The notes under the pieces are model-generated. The model was not told the origin of the DNA. It saw only the letters and a list, made by a program, of their open reading frames with translations, and searched no databases. From Ramlibacter ginsenosidimutans (GTDB lineage Bacteria > Pseudomonadota > Gammaproteobacteria > Burkholderiales > Burkholderiaceae_C): a stretch of DNA of 64,000 nucleotides. The position numbers were made by a program, and so were the translations under genes. Shown in pieces: positions 1 through 9,027 of this stretch; position 1 is the stretch's first letter; every line of letters starts with the position of its first letter. The stretch is from assembly GCF_016654015.1 (NCBI RefSeq), contig NZ_JAEPWM010000001.1, forward strand, positions 1,054,001 to 1,118,000. Reading direction: 5' to 3'.

Positions 1-213
1 CTGAAGGTGCTGCACCAGTTGCGCGACGCCGGCAACACCATCGTCGTCATCGAGCACAACCTCGACGTAATCAAGACAGCGGACTGGGTCATCGACATGG
101 GGCCCGAAGGCGGCGACGGCGGCGGTACCGTGGTGGTGGCCGGCACGCCCGAGGAGGTCGCGGCGCACCCGCAGAGCCACACGGGGCATTACCTGAAGCG
201 CTTCCTCGCCTGA
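1..213 (+). CDS. uvrA: UvrA, excinuclease ABC subunit A (C-terminal end only)
   Basis: The window opens inside this gene; the last 70 residues and the stop are present. UvrA is the damage-sensing ATPase of nucleotide excision repair. The visible part is the end of its second ABC ATPase domain: [22 protein letters not shown] contains the switch histidine (EHN) and the stretch after Walker B, followed by the Gly-rich GGDGGG segment and the usual ending of the family. Everything upstream is outside the window, so intactness cannot be judged. Recognition of the C-terminus is firm. Confidence 0.93.
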   Translation: MKVLHQLRDAGNTIVVIEHNLDVIKTADWVIDMGPEGGDGGGTVVVAGTPEEVAAHPQSHTGHYLKRFLA

Positions 214-304
214 TTCGCACCGGCCGGACCTGCCCTCGCCTACAAGCCCGGCGGCGCGCGCGCCCTAGGATGCTCCGAACACAACAGAAACCGGGAGCAC
301 TGCC

Positions 305-562
305 ATGTCCATCATCACCATGATCATCGTCGGCTTCATCGTGGGCCTGCTCGCCCGCGCGCTGAAGCCGGGCAACGATCGCATGGGCATCATCATGACT
401 ACCATCGTCGGCATCGTCGGCTCCCTGCTCGCCGGCTGGGTCGGACAGGCGATGGGCTGGTACCGGCCGGGCCAGCCCGCCGGCTGGATCGCCTCGATCC
501 TCGGCGCGATCGTGCTGCTGGTGATCGTCGCGATGGTCCGCCGTCCGCGGTATTACCGGTAA
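305..562 (+). CDS. GlsB/YeaQ/YmgE-type small membrane protein
   Basis: An 85-residue, almost wholly hydrophobic protein with three likely membrane helices (about residues 2-20, 28-48 and 60-78) and a basic tail (RRPRYYR). Length, Gly-rich helices and the GxxxGLLAR start match the transglycosylase-associated GlsB/YeaQ/YmgE family, stress-associated inner-membrane proteins whose biochemical role is unsettled. A good ribosome site (gggag, positions 293-297) lies 7 bases before the ATG, and a TAGGAT -10-like hexamer lies at 267-272. It stands alone between uvrA and the convergent pyrF. Confidence 0.82.
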   Translation: MSIITMIIVGFIVGLLARALKPGNDRMGIIMTTIVGIVGSLLAGWVGQAMGWYRPGQPAGWIASILGAIVLLVIVAMVRRPRYYR

Positions 563-577
563 GCGTCCCGCATTGCC

Positions 578-661
578 GGGGTTCGCTGGCGCTCACCGCC
601 AGCCTACGAAGTCGCGGCGAACGGGGGCGTTCGTAGGCTGGTGGTGAACGAAGTGAACCCC
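578..661. repeat. REP-like palindromic intergenic element, copy A
   Basis: The arms at 578-610 and 630-661 are near-perfect reverse complements (ggggttc...cagcctacgaa against ttcgtaggctg...gaacccc), with about 19 bases between them. The left arm matches 24724-24754 with two differences over 31 bases. Both copies lie between convergent genes, here between the 85-residue membrane protein and pyrF, so the hairpin may end transcription from both sides. No transposase or target duplication is visible. Confidence 0.7.
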
Positions 662-666
662 AGCGT

Positions 667-1491
667 TCAGCCCTTCGCGGCCTCGAGAAGGTCGCGCGTG
701 CGCAGCGCTTCCCTTCGCGCCGCGTCTGCGAAATCCGCCCCCGACGACGCATACAGGATCGCGCGCGACGAGTTGACGACGATCGGCGCATCCGGGCGCC
801 AGCCCGCCTTCACCGTCGCCGCCGCATCGCCGCCTTGCGCGCCGACGCCGGGGATCAGCAGGGGCAGCGTCGGCGCGAGCGTCCGCACGCGCTCGATCTC
901 CGCCGGATAGGTCGCTCCGACGACCAGTCCCAGCTGCCCGTTGAGGTTCCACGGGCCCTGCGCGAGCTGCGCGATGTGCTCGTACAGGAGCGGCTGTCCG
1001 GGCACGGACGCGAGCCGCTGGCTCTGCAAGTCGTCGCCGCCCGGATTCGACGTGCGACACAACAGGAATGCGCCCTTTCCGGAGTACTTCAGGTAAGGCT
1101 GCACCGAGTCGAAGCCCATGAAGGGCGACAGCGTCACTGCGTCCGCATCGTAGCGCTCGAAGGCCTCCTTCGCGTACTGCTCCGCGGTGGAGCCGATGTC
1201 GCCGCGCTTCGCATCCAGGATCACGGGAACGTGCGGAAAACTGGAGCGGATGTGCCGCACGAGCTGTTCGAGCTGCAGCTCCGCGCGATGGGCCGCGAAG
1301 TAGGCGATCTGCGGCTTGAAGGCGATCGCCAGGTCACCGGTCGCATCGACGATGCGGGCGCAGAAATCGAAGATCCGCTGCGCATCCCCCTTCAGCTGCG
1401 CGGGGAAGCGCGTAGGCTCGGGGTCCAGGCCCACGCAGAGCATGGACCGGTTGCGGCCCTGGGCGCCCTGCAGCATCTCGAGGAAGGTCAT
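667..1491 (-). CDS. pyrF: Orotidine 5'-phosphate decarboxylase
   Basis: This enzyme decarboxylates OMP to UMP, the last step of de novo pyrimidine synthesis, in the cytoplasm. The 274-residue length and the sequence fit the longer (type 2) bacterial PyrF. The hallmark catalytic loop [12 protein letters not shown] (about residues 91-102) supplies the Asp-Lys-Asp active-site residues, and [13 protein letters not shown] near the N-terminus is typical. The ATG at 1491 has no Shine-Dalgarno sequence; a TAGAAT hexamer ends six bases upstream, so the transcript may be leaderless. Its 3' end faces the REP-like hairpin. Confidence 0.95.
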   Translation of the reverse strand: MTFLEMLQGAQGRNRSMLCVGLDPEPTRFPAQLKGDAQRIFDFCARIVDATGDLAIAFKPQIAYFAAHRAELQLEQLVRHIRSSFPHVPVILDAKRGDIGSTAEQYAKEAFERYDADAVTLSPFMGFDSVQPYLKYSGKGAFLLCRTSNPGGDDLQSQRLASVPGQPLLYEHIAQLAQGPWNLNGQLGLVVGATYPAEIERVRTLAPTLPLLIPGVGAQGGDAAATVKAGWRPDAPIVVNSSRAILYASSGADFADAARREALRTRDLLEAAKG

Positions 1492-1651
1492 GGCACGATT
1501 CTAGGTTCCGGCCGATCCAGTCTGTACATGGACAAAATCGGACGCCGTCGCGCGACTGCCTTGTTTCACGCAGGCAGACTGTAGGACGCGACCGGATTCG
1601 CAGCTGCGGGCCGAACCTTCCTGCCTGCGCTTTTCCATAATCGGATAACGC

Positions 1652-3586
1652 ATGACTCCGACACTCGCAAGCGAACGCGGCGACGCCGTCGAACAGCGGC
1701 TGCAGCTGCTGATCGAGGCCGTCACCGACTACGGCATCTTCATGCTGGACCCCGAAGGACACATCATGTCCTGGAACACGGGCGCCCAGAAGCTGAAGGG
1801 CTGGCGGCGCGAGGAAATCCTCGGCCAGCATTTCTCCGTGTTCTATCCGCGCGAGGCGGTGGACCGCGGCTGGCCCGACGAGGAGCTGAGGCTCGCGAAG
1901 GCGCGCGGCCGCTTCGAGGACGAGGGCTGGCGCCTGCGCAAGGACGGCACGCGCTTCTGGGCCAACGTGGTGATCACCGCGCTGTACGGCCCGATGGGCG
2001 AGCTCACGGGCTTCGCGAAGATCACGCGCGACCTGACCGAGCGCCGCATGCACGAGGAGCAGCTGCGCGAGAGCGAGGAGCGCTTCCGGCTGCTGGTGGA
2101 CAGCGTGCGCGACTACGCCATCTTCATGCTCGACCCGCAGGGCATCGTCCAGAGCTGGAACGCGGGTGCCCAGGCCATCAAGGGCTACGAGGCCGCGGAG
2201 GTCATCGGCCGCCACTTCAGCATCTTCTATACGCCGGAGGACCAGGCCTCGCAGAAAGCGGAGCGGGAACTGGAAGCCGCGCGCACGCAGGGTCGCGTCG
2301 AGGACGAAGGCTGGCGCGTGCGCAAGGACGGTTCGCTGTTCTGGGCGAACGTGGTGGTGAGCGCGATCCACGGCCCGGACGGCGAACTGCGCGGCTACGC
2401 GAAGGTCACGCGCGACATGAGCGAGCGGCGGCGCCTGGGTGAACTGGAGAGTTCCAGCCGCCGCATGAACGAGTTCCTGGCGATGCTGGCCCACGAGCTG
2501 CGCAACCCGCTGGCGCCGATCCGCAACGCCGTGACCGTCATGCAGCTGGAGACGGTCGCCAGCCCGGTGCTGCGCAACGCCCGCGACGTGATCGACCGGC
2601 AGCTCACGCACGTGACGCGCCTGGTCGACGACCTGCTGGACGTGGGTCGCCTCACCACCGGCAAGATCAGGCTGCGCAAGGAGCTGGTGCGCGTGTCCGA
2701 CGTCGTTGCGCGCAGCGTGGAAACGGCACGGCCCGTGATCGCGGCCCGCCACCACACGCTCACGATCGAACAGCCGGACCAGCCGGTGTACGTGAACGGC
2801 GACGCCACCCGGCTCTCGCAGGTGCTGCAGAACCTGCTGCTCAACGCCGCGAAGTACACGCCCGACGGCGGCCGCATCCGCCTGCGCGTCTCGGCCCCGG
2901 ACGGCTTCGCCTACGTGGAGGTGAGCGACAACGGCCGCGGTCTCGCGCCCGAACACATCCAGAGCATCTTCGACCTGTTCGTGCAGACCGAGGGCGGCAC
3001 CTCCGCGGCCGCGGAGAGCGGCCTGGGCATCGGCCTCACCCTGGCGCGCTCGCTCACCGAGATGCATGGCGGATCCATCGAGGCCCGCAGTCCCGGCCTG
3101 GGCCAGGGCAGCACCTTCACCGTGCGCCTGCCGATCGCGATCCACGACGGGGCCGAAGGGCCGGGCGAGCAGCGCGGGGACGACGTGTCGGGCGGACTGC
3201 GCGTGCTGGTGATCGACGACAACCGCGATTCCGCCGACAGCGCGCGGGACGTGCTGCGCCTGCTCGGCAACCAGGTGGAAGCGGCGTACCAGGGCGAGGC
3301 CGGCATCGCCGTGGCCGCACGGCTGAAGCCGCAGATGGTGCTGCTGGACCTCGCGATGCCCGGCATGGACGGATTCGAGGTGCGGCGCCGGCTGTGCGCC
3401 GACGGTTGCGAATCGACCTACCTGGTGGCGATGACCGGCTTCGGCAACGAGGACGACAAGCGCCGCACGCAGGACGCGGGCTTCGATGCCCACCTGACCA
3501 AGCCGGTGGAACTGGACGCACTGGTCAGGCTGCTCAACGAGGCGCGTGAACGCGCCGGCAAGCCGCCGACGCGCTCCGGCGTGTAG
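1652..3586 (+). CDS. PAS-PAS hybrid sensor histidine kinase with receiver domain
   Basis: A 644-residue soluble hybrid kinase. Two closely similar PAS domains (about 15-130 and 140-260) share the pattern DYxIFMLDPxG...SWNxGAQ...KG and an identical EDEGWR..KDG block, which suggests an internal duplication. They are followed by HisKA with H281 in LAHELRNPLAP, an HATPase domain (N box LLLNAAKY, G boxes VSDNGRG and GLGIGLTLARSL), and a receiver from about 517 with D566 in LLDLAMPGMDG and the conserved TKP lysine. No membrane helices are seen, so it probably senses a cytoplasmic signal (redox, ligand or light). No separate response regulator is adjacent, so its output is not evident here. A CATAAT hexamer lies 10 bases before the ATG. 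Confidence 0.9.
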   Translation: MTPTLASERGDAVEQRLQLLIEAVTDYGIFMLDPEGHIMSWNTGAQKLKGWRREEILGQHFSVFYPREAVDRGWPDEELRLAKARGRFEDEGWRLRKDGTRFWANVVITALYGPMGELTGFAKITRDLTERRMHEEQLRESEERFRLLVDSVRDYAIFMLDPQGIVQSWNAGAQAIKGYEAAEVIGRHFSIFYTPEDQASQKAERELEAARTQGRVEDEGWRVRKDGSLFWANVVVSAIHGPDGELRGYAKVTRDMSERRRLGELESSSRRMNEFLAMLAHELRNPLAPIRNAVTVMQLETVASPVLRNARDVIDRQLTHVTRLVDDLLDVGRLTTGKIRLRKELVRVSDVVARSVETARPVIAARHHTLTIEQPDQPVYVNGDATRLSQVLQNLLLNAAKYTPDGGRIRLRVSAPDGFAYVEVSDNGRGLAPEHIQSIFDLFVQTEGGTSAAAESGLGIGLTLARSLTEMHGGSIEARSPGLGQGSTFTVRLPIAIHDGAEGPGEQRGDDVSGGLRVLVIDDNRDSADSARDVLRLLGNQVEAAYQGEAGIAVAARLKPQMVLLDLAMPGMDGFEVRRRLCADGCESTYLVAMTGFGNEDDKRRTQDAGFDAHLTKPVELDALVRLLNEARERAGKPPTRSGV

Positions 3587-3588
3587 CG

Positions 3589-3604
3589 GCAGCGCGCGCG
3601 CTGC
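3589..3604. terminator. GC-rich palindrome between convergent genes
   Basis: A 16-base self-complementary stretch (gcagcgcgcgcgctgc) fills the 27-base gap between the ends of the hybrid kinase and otsA. No T-run follows on either strand, so an intrinsic terminator role is only possible. Confidence 0.3.
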
Positions 3605-3613
3605 AACGCGCGT

Positions 3614-5848
3614 TCAGGTGACGGTGCTGTGCCGCTGCACGCGGTCCGACACGCGCTGGCGCAAGCGCAGGCGCGCCGCGTCCGTGAGCATGCGTCCTGC
3701 CCACCGGAACACGTTGAATTCGTGCACCGTGCTGCGCAGCGCCGCCATGCGCTCGCGTTGTTCCGCGGCCGGCATGGTGAGGGCCTGGTGCAGGGCGTCG
3801 GCCGTTTCTTCCACGTGGTAGGGATTCACCACCAGCGCCTCGGGCATTTCGCGCGCGGCGCCGGCGAAGCGGCTGAGGATCAGCACGCCACGCTCGTCGT
3901 CGCGCGCCGCCACGAACTCCTTGCACACGAGGTTCATGCCGTCGTGCAGGCTGGTGACCATGCAGACGTCGGCGGCGCGGTACAGGCGCGTCACCTGGTC
4001 GTGGTCGTGGTGCTGGGCGAGCAGGTGGATCACCGGCTGGCCCGGCCGTGCGAAGCGCAGGTTGATGCGTTCGGCGGCGCGCTCGATGCGCTCGCGGAAG
4101 GACCGGTACTCCTCGAGCGCGCCGCGCGAAGGGGCGGCCACCTGCACGAAGGTGAAGCGCTCGCGCCACTCCGGATGCTTCTCCAGCAGGCGCTCCACCG
4201 CGTTCAGGCGCTCCAGGATGCCCTTGGTGTAGTCGAAGCGGTCGATGCCGACCGCCACGCGGTGGCTGTTGGGAATGCCGAGCCGCTCGAACACCTGCGC
4301 CCGGCATTCGCCCGGCGACGGCCATTCGCGCGCTTCCTCCGGCGACGGCCACTCGATCGAGATCGGGTAGCTCTCCACCAGCGTCTGCGCGCCGCCGAAG
4401 CTGATGGTCGAGTGCTCGTGCTCGATGCGCGCTTCCAGGTAGCGGTCCACGGTCTCGATGAAGTTCTTGCAGTGGAAGCGCGTGTGGAAGCCCAGGATCG
4501 TGCTGCCCAGCATCCCCTCCAGGATCTCGCTGCGCCACGGGCAGATGCCGAACGACTCCGGGTTGGGCCAGGGGATGTGCCAGAAGGTCAGGATGGTCGC
4601 GCGCGGCAGCTTGCGCCGCACCATGGCCGGCAGCAAGGCGAAGTGGTAGTCCTGCACCAGCACCACGGGATCGTCGCTGCGCGCCTCGGCCACGACCGCA
4701 TCGGCGAACAGCTGGTTGACGCGCCGGTAGTGCTCCCAGTCCTGCTCGCGGAACACCGGGCGCACGTGCGCCACGTGGCACAGCGGCCAGAGCCCCTCGT
4801 TGGCGAAGCCGTAGTAGTAGCCCTGCTCCTGCTCCTCGGTGAGCCACAGGCGGCGCAGCTGGTACTCGTTCTCGCCTGGCGGCAGGGCCACGTGGTCGTG
4901 GCGGTCCACCGCGTCGCGGTCGCCGCTGCCGCTGCCATGCGCGATCCAGGTGCCCGAGCACGCACGCATGACCGGCTCCACGGCGGTCACCAGTCCACTG
5001 GCGGGGCGGCGCACGACGAGGCTGCCGTCCGGCTGCTTCTCGTGCATGTAGGGCTCGCGGTTCGACACCACGATGACCTGGTCGCCGCGCAACTGCGTGC
5101 GCAGCAGCGACTGCAGGCGCTCGGCGCTCCAGCCCTCGTCGGAGCGCGGCATGCGGCGGTATTCGTCTTCGAGGTCGCGCAGGCGTTCACGCAGGTCCGC
5201 GGCGAGTGGCGCGAGCTCCGGCACCGGCGGCAGCATCGGGCGCAACAGCCCTTCCCCGCGCAGCAGTGCCTGCGCGCCCGAGACCCAGCCGCGCCAGCTC
5301 AACTGCGCAACGACCACGGTGACCAGTGCGATCGCCCCGCCGAGGGCGGCGATGAGGATGATGAGGTACTTGCGCGTGTCCTGGCTGCGCCGCTCGATGA
5401 AGCTCAGGTCGTGCATCAGCACCAGGTCGCCCACCGGGCCGGCCTCGCTCACGATCGGGTGGTAGCTCACGTGCACGGGACCGCCCTCGATCTCCATGGC
5501 CGCCTCCTGGCGCGATGCGATCTCCCTGGCCTCCTCGCAGCCGAGGTCCTTGGGATAGCGCGCCGTGCGCCGCACGACCTGCCCGCTGGTGGAGCACCAG
5601 CCGATGGCGACCAGGCGCTCGTCCTGCACGGCGCGGTCGAAGATGGCCTGCAGCTTGCGGCCGCGCGTCTCCGAGTCCGTGAGCGAGTCCGACAGGGCCG
5701 TCGCGACCAGGTTGCCGCGCATGTCGAGGTCCCGCGCGAACCAGCGCAGCGTCAGCTTGTCCATGATCGGAACGGCCAGGTACGCGGTCCCCACCAGGAT
5801 GATCACCAGCGGGACGAGGAAGCGCAGCTGCAGTCGGAATGTTTTCAA
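3614..5848 (-). CDS. otsA: Membrane-anchored trehalose-6-phosphate synthase (GT20)
   Basis: The C-terminal ~480 residues are a complete OtsA, making trehalose 6-phosphate from UDP-glucose and glucose 6-phosphate. Visible motifs include SNREPY, the glycine loop [39 protein letters not shown] and [14 protein letters not shown], covering the substrate-binding Asp, Arg, Lys and Glu positions known from E. coli OtsA. Unlike that ~470-residue soluble enzyme, this 744-residue protein has about 255 extra N-terminal residues: a membrane helix (7-30), a likely periplasmic segment, a second helix (about 160-183) and a linker, resembling a histidine-kinase sensor module. A small internal duplication ([18 protein letters not shown]) lies in the catalytic part. 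The start is TTG, chosen because the next ATG would remove helix 1. No otsB phosphatase is adjacent. Confidence 0.9.
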   Translation of the reverse strand: MKTFRLQLRFLVPLVIILVGTAYLAVPIMDKLTLRWFARDLDMRGNLVATALSDSLTDSETRGRKLQAIFDRAVQDERLVAIGWCSTSGQVVRRTARYPKDLGCEEAREIASRQEAAMEIEGGPVHVSYHPIVSEAGPVGDLVLMHDLSFIERRSQDTRKYLIILIAALGGAIALVTVVVAQLSWRGWVSGAQALLRGEGLLRPMLPPVPELAPLAADLRERLRDLEDEYRRMPRSDEGWSAERLQSLLRTQLRGDQVIVVSNREPYMHEKQPDGSLVVRRPASGLVTAVEPVMRACSGTWIAHGSGSGDRDAVDRHDHVALPPGENEYQLRRLWLTEEQEQGYYYGFANEGLWPLCHVAHVRPVFREQDWEHYRRVNQLFADAVVAEARSDDPVVLVQDYHFALLPAMVRRKLPRATILTFWHIPWPNPESFGICPWRSEILEGMLGSTILGFHTRFHCKNFIETVDRYLEARIEHEHSTISFGGAQTLVESYPISIEWPSPEEAREWPSPGECRAQVFERLGIPNSHRVAVGIDRFDYTKGILERLNAVERLLEKHPEWRERFTFVQVAAPSRGALEEYRSFRERIERAAERINLRFARPGQPVIHLLAQHHDHDQVTRLYRAADVCMVTSLHDGMNLVCKEFVAARDDERGVLILSRFAGAAREMPEALVVNPYHVEETADALHQALTMPAAEQRERMAALRSTVHEFNVFRWAGRMLTDAARLRLRQRVSDRVQRHSTVT

Positions 5849-6018
5849 TGTCGGGCAAGCTCAGGAGGCGTGATGCATTTTGACAAATACTTTACGGCAG
5901 AGTTCCCCGGCGCGAGAGGGAGCCCGCGCGCATGCATGTTCCGCCCGAACCGCTTTCGAGGCGTTGATCCGGCCGGCGCAGTCCGCCCGGCCCGTGCAGG
6001 ACGGACCGGCTGCGCCCT

Positions 6019-6540
6019 TCAGTCGTCGCTGCCCATCAGGATCCGCGCGGCCCGGTCGTCCACACCCAGCTCCTGGATCAGGATGGCGAGGTCGCGGTCG
6101 AGGCGGCCGAGCGTGCGTGCGTCCAGCCGGGCCAGCGCCTCGGGCAGCACGCCCGAGAACGGCCCGGGCGCCTTCGCCAGCACCTTGACGCCCTTGGCGG
6201 TCACGCGCAGCTGGACGGCGCGGCGGTCCTCGCCACCACGCTGGGCGACGGCCAGGCCCTTTTCCAGCAGGGGCCGCAGCAGGTTGCTGGCGGTCGACTG
6301 GTGAATGTCCATCGCGCGCGCCAGCTCGCCGACGCCGATGTCGGGATGCTCCTGGATGACGCTGAGGGCCCAGAGCTGGGCCCCGGACACCCCGGCCTTG
6401 GTCTCCACCGCGCGGAAGTGGCTCTTCACCGCGTTGAAGACCATGCGGAAGCGCCGCAGCACGCGCACGGCCGGCTCGGTCGCCTCCGCGCTGGCCGCCC
6501 TGGTTGTTCGTGGTTTGGTGTTAGTTGTTCCAGTCCCCAT
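6019..6540 (-). CDS. MarR-family transcriptional regulator
   Basis: A 173-residue protein with a disordered Thr/Ala-rich N-terminus (1-25) and a winged helix-turn-helix: GVGELARAMDIHQSTASNLLRPLLEKGLA is the recognition region and GGEDRRAVQLRVTAKG the wing with the conserved DRR. MarR proteins act as dimers, usually repressing neighbouring genes until a small ligand binds. The neighbours (otsA, an M48 peptidase) give no clear target, and no obvious palindrome is seen nearby. TAAGAT (minus strand, plus positions 6547-6552) ends six bases before the ATG, a leaderless arrangement. Confidence 0.85.
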   Translation of the reverse strand: MGTGTTNTKPRTTRAASAEATEPAVRVLRRFRMVFNAVKSHFRAVETKAGVSGAQLWALSVIQEHPDIGVGELARAMDIHQSTASNLLRPLLEKGLAVAQRGGEDRRAVQLRVTAKGVKVLAKAPGPFSGVLPEALARLDARTLGRLDRDLAILIQELGVDDRAARILMGSDD

Positions 6541-6609
6541 CCCGCCATCTTAGGGGCTCGGCTGGGGAGGCACCTCGGGGCGTCGGGCAGTCCAGCCTGC
6601 GGCTTGCGT

Positions 6610-7446
6610 TCAGCGGCGGGCGAGCGCCTGCCGGTACAGGCCTTCCACGCGCGGAATGTTTTCCTTCAGGCGGCGCATGCGGTCCGGGCCCGACGGGTGG
6701 GTGGACAGGAAGGCCATGCCGCCGCCCGCGCCCGCAGCGCGGTCCATCTTCTCCCACAGCGACACCGCCGCCTCGGGGTTGAAGCCGGCGCGGGCGCCCA
6801 GCTCCAGGCCGACCAGGTCCGCTTCCGTCTCGTCGTCGCGGCTGTACTTCAGCGAGAGCAGCTGGGTGCCGATGTCGGCGGCCACGTTGCCGAGCTGCCC
6901 GAGGCCGAACAGCTGCGCCCCGAGCGACAGCAGCGCGCCCGTGCCCTGTGTCTTGGCGATGCGCTCGCGCGCGTGCTCGCGCAAGGCGTGGGCCATCTCG
7001 TGTCCCAGCACCATCGCAAGCTCGTCGTCCGTGACCTGCAGCTGCTGCAGCAAGCCGGTGAAGACGGCGATCTTGCCGCCCGGCATGCAGAACGCGTTCA
7101 CCTGCTTGCTGCCGATCAGGTTCACTTCCCAGTGCCACTGGCGCGCCCGTTCGTTCCAGCGCGGCGCATCGACGATCAGGCGGCCGGCGATGGCGCGCAG
7201 CCGCTGCAGTTGCGGATTGTTGTCCGGCGCCAGCGCATTCTTGGACCGCGCCTGCTCCAGCAGCTCGCCGTATTGCTGCGTCGCGGCCTGCTCCAGCTCC
7301 TCCGCGGGCACCAGGCTGCGCATGCTCGAAGGCGGACCGACATTCACCTGGGCGAATACTGGCGCGGCGACGAGGCTGCTGGCCGTGAGCAGGAACGCAC
7401 GCCGCGAGCCGCATCGGGGTGGAGGGACAGCACGAATCCTGCGCAT
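6610..7446 (-). CDS. M48-family metallopeptidase with Tat signal
   Basis: A 278-residue periplasmic zinc protease. The start at 7446 gives a classical twin-arginine signal peptide (SRRAFLLTASSLVAAP, then AQ); longer upstream starts are not needed. The zinc motif HEMAH (in MVLGHEMAHALREHA) and the downstream glutamate in DDETEADLVGLELGARAGF define the M48 peptidase family, relatives of BepA and LoiP that take part in outer-membrane protein quality control. The C-terminus has the usual STHPSGPDRM block. It is divergent from ampG with 31 bases between the starts, so the promoters must overlap. Confidence 0.88.
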   Translation of the reverse strand: MRRIRAVPPPRCGSRRAFLLTASSLVAAPVFAQVNVGPPSSMRSLVPAEELEQAATQQYGELLEQARSKNALAPDNNPQLQRLRAIAGRLIVDAPRWNERARQWHWEVNLIGSKQVNAFCMPGGKIAVFTGLLQQLQVTDDELAMVLGHEMAHALREHARERIAKTQGTGALLSLGAQLFGLGQLGNVAADIGTQLLSLKYSRDDETEADLVGLELGARAGFNPEAAVSLWEKMDRAAGAGGGMAFLSTHPSGPDRMRRLKENIPRVEGLYRQALARR

Positions 7447-7477
7447 GGGCGAATAATACGGACGAATCAAGGCCAAG

Positions 7478-8854
7478 ATGTCAGACCCAGCCGCAACGAC
7501 CACCGAGAGTCCGCCTGCATCACCCGCCGCGCCGCCGCGGCGCAAGCGCTCCGCGCTGGAGGTCCTGAAGGAGCTGCGCCAGCCCAAGGTCGCCGTGATG
7601 CTGGCGCTGGGTTTTTCCTCCGGCCTTCCGTTCCTGCTCACCGCCAACACGTTCGGCTACTGGCTGCGCGACGAAGGCACCAGCCTCAAGGCCATCGGCT
7701 TCATCTCCTGGGTGGGTTTCGCCTACGCCTTCAAGGTCTACTGGTCGCCGCTGGTGGACCGCGTGGACGTGCCCCTGCTCGGGCGGCTGGGACGCCGCCG
7801 CGGCTGGATGCTCTTGTGCCAGATCCTGGTCGCGCTGGGCCTGCTCGGCATGGCGCTGGTCGGTGTCTCCGGGGGACTGGCGGCGATCGGCGCCTTCGCC
7901 CTGCTTACCGCCTTCGCCTCCGCGACCCAGGACATCGCCATCGATGCGTGGCGCATCGAGGCGGCGTCGGACGCGGAGGAGGTCGGGCTGATGACCTCGG
8001 CGGCGCAACTGGGCTATCGCATCGCGCTGCTGGTCACCGATGCGGCCATCATCGCCGCGGCGGCGCGCGTGGGCTGGTCCCTGTCGTACGTGGCGATGGC
8101 GGTGCTGATGGCGATCGGCATCGCCGCGAGCTTCTTCGCCACCGAGCCGGCACGCGCGGACGCGGTGCTCCACGCGAAGCCGCCGCTGTGGACCCGGCGC
8201 GGGCTGGTCGATGCGCTGCTCGGGCCGTTCATCGACTTCTTCCGCAAGCACCGGGCCACCGGCCTGCTGATCCTGCTGGCCGTCGCGCTCTACCGGCTGC
8301 CCGACTTCGTGATGGGGCCGATGTACAACCCCTACTACCACGACCTCGGCATCAGCAAGGACACCGTGGCCCTGGTGCGGGGATCCTTCGGCCTGGTCAC
8401 CACCTTCCTGGGACTGGCGGCGGCCGGCCTGTGCTCCGTGCGCATCGGCATGCTGCCCACCCTGCTGGTCGGCCTGGTGCTCGAGGCCTTCGGCACGTCG
8501 GCATTCGCCCTGCTCGCGTTCCACGCGGACGCGACGACGTTCGCCGCGGTGATGTCGCTCGACTCTTTCGCGCAGGCTTTTGCCGGCGTCGCGCTCGTCA
8601 CGTACATGTCCAGCCTGACGACGCTGGGCTACACCGCGACGCAGTACGCGATGCTTTCGTCCACCTACGCGGTGCTGGGCAAGCTGCTCAAGGGCTTTTC
8701 GGGCGTGACGGTGGATGCACTGACGCCGGGCTACGGCCTGCTGGGGGCCTATGCGACCGCGTTCGTCGGAACGGGCCTCACCGCCATCCCGCCCTTCCTG
8801 CTGTTCCTGCTGCTGTGGCGCTTGCAGCGGCGCGGGAGCAGGCAGGCCAGGTAA
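7478..8854 (+). CDS. ampG: AmpG-family muropeptide transporter (MFS)
   Basis: A 458-residue inner-membrane protein with about 12 helices and a hydrophilic Pro/Ser/Ala-rich N-tail (1-25). AmpG imports GlcNAc-anhydroMurNAc muropeptides from the periplasm for cell-wall recycling. The family-typical first helix LGFSSGLPFLLTANTFGYWLRDEG, FKVYWSPLVDRVDVP after helix 2 and the ATQDIAIDAWRIE block after helix 4 are all present. A divergent M48 peptidase shares its promoter region. No ampD or ampR is nearby. Confidence 0.9.
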   Translation: MSDPAATTTESPPASPAAPPRRKRSALEVLKELRQPKVAVMLALGFSSGLPFLLTANTFGYWLRDEGTSLKAIGFISWVGFAYAFKVYWSPLVDRVDVPLLGRLGRRRGWMLLCQILVALGLLGMALVGVSGGLAAIGAFALLTAFASATQDIAIDAWRIEAASDAEEVGLMTSAAQLGYRIALLVTDAAIIAAAARVGWSLSYVAMAVLMAIGIAASFFATEPARADAVLHAKPPLWTRRGLVDALLGPFIDFFRKHRATGLLILLAVALYRLPDFVMGPMYNPYYHDLGISKDTVALVRGSFGLVTTFLGLAAAGLCSVRIGMLPTLLVGLVLEAFGTSAFALLAFHADATTFAAVMSLDSFAQAFAGVALVTYMSSLTTLGYTATQYAMLSSTYAVLGKLLKGFSGVTVDALTPGYGLLGAYATAFVGTGLTAIPPFLLFLLLWRLQRRGSRQAR

Positions 8855-8929
8855 GGCGTAGCGGCGCAGCGAGCGCTCGCATGACGCGCAGTCCGCCGTC
8901 GCTGGCGGGGCGGGGAATGGAGATTGCTG

Positions 8930-8944
8930 TTTACCTAACTTTAC
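8930..8944. promoter_or_regulatory. TTTAC-N5-TTTAC direct repeat, CpxR-like operator
   Basis: Two TTTAC pentamers are separated by exactly five bases; on the other strand this reads GTAAA-N5-GTAAA, the established CpxR box pattern. The site is about 84 bases upstream of an OmpR-class regulator gene whose kinase looks CpxA/RstB-like, so it could be its autoregulatory site. The match is to the consensus only. Confidence 0.5.
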
Positions 8945-9027
8945 GGCACCTTCAAGCGCATGCGATGGGGCCGCCCGACCATGCAGTTGTGCGGTCCCCG
9001 TGACCGGTCCCACTACCATTTCCCTCC

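Noticed and set aside
1334..3493. Long antisense ORF (719 codons) opposite the hybrid kinase; similar long shadows at 3629-6304, 6301-9003, 20121-22733, 31676-35071, 42119-45202 and 57154-60942
   Set aside because: These are products of high G+C third codon positions; the encoded proteins are low-complexity (Arg/Ala/His-rich) and lie opposite genes with clear conserved domains.
5880..5885. Perfect TTGACA on the plus strand between otsA and the MarR gene
   Set aside because: No rightward gene follows and no matching -10 is convincing; taken as chance.
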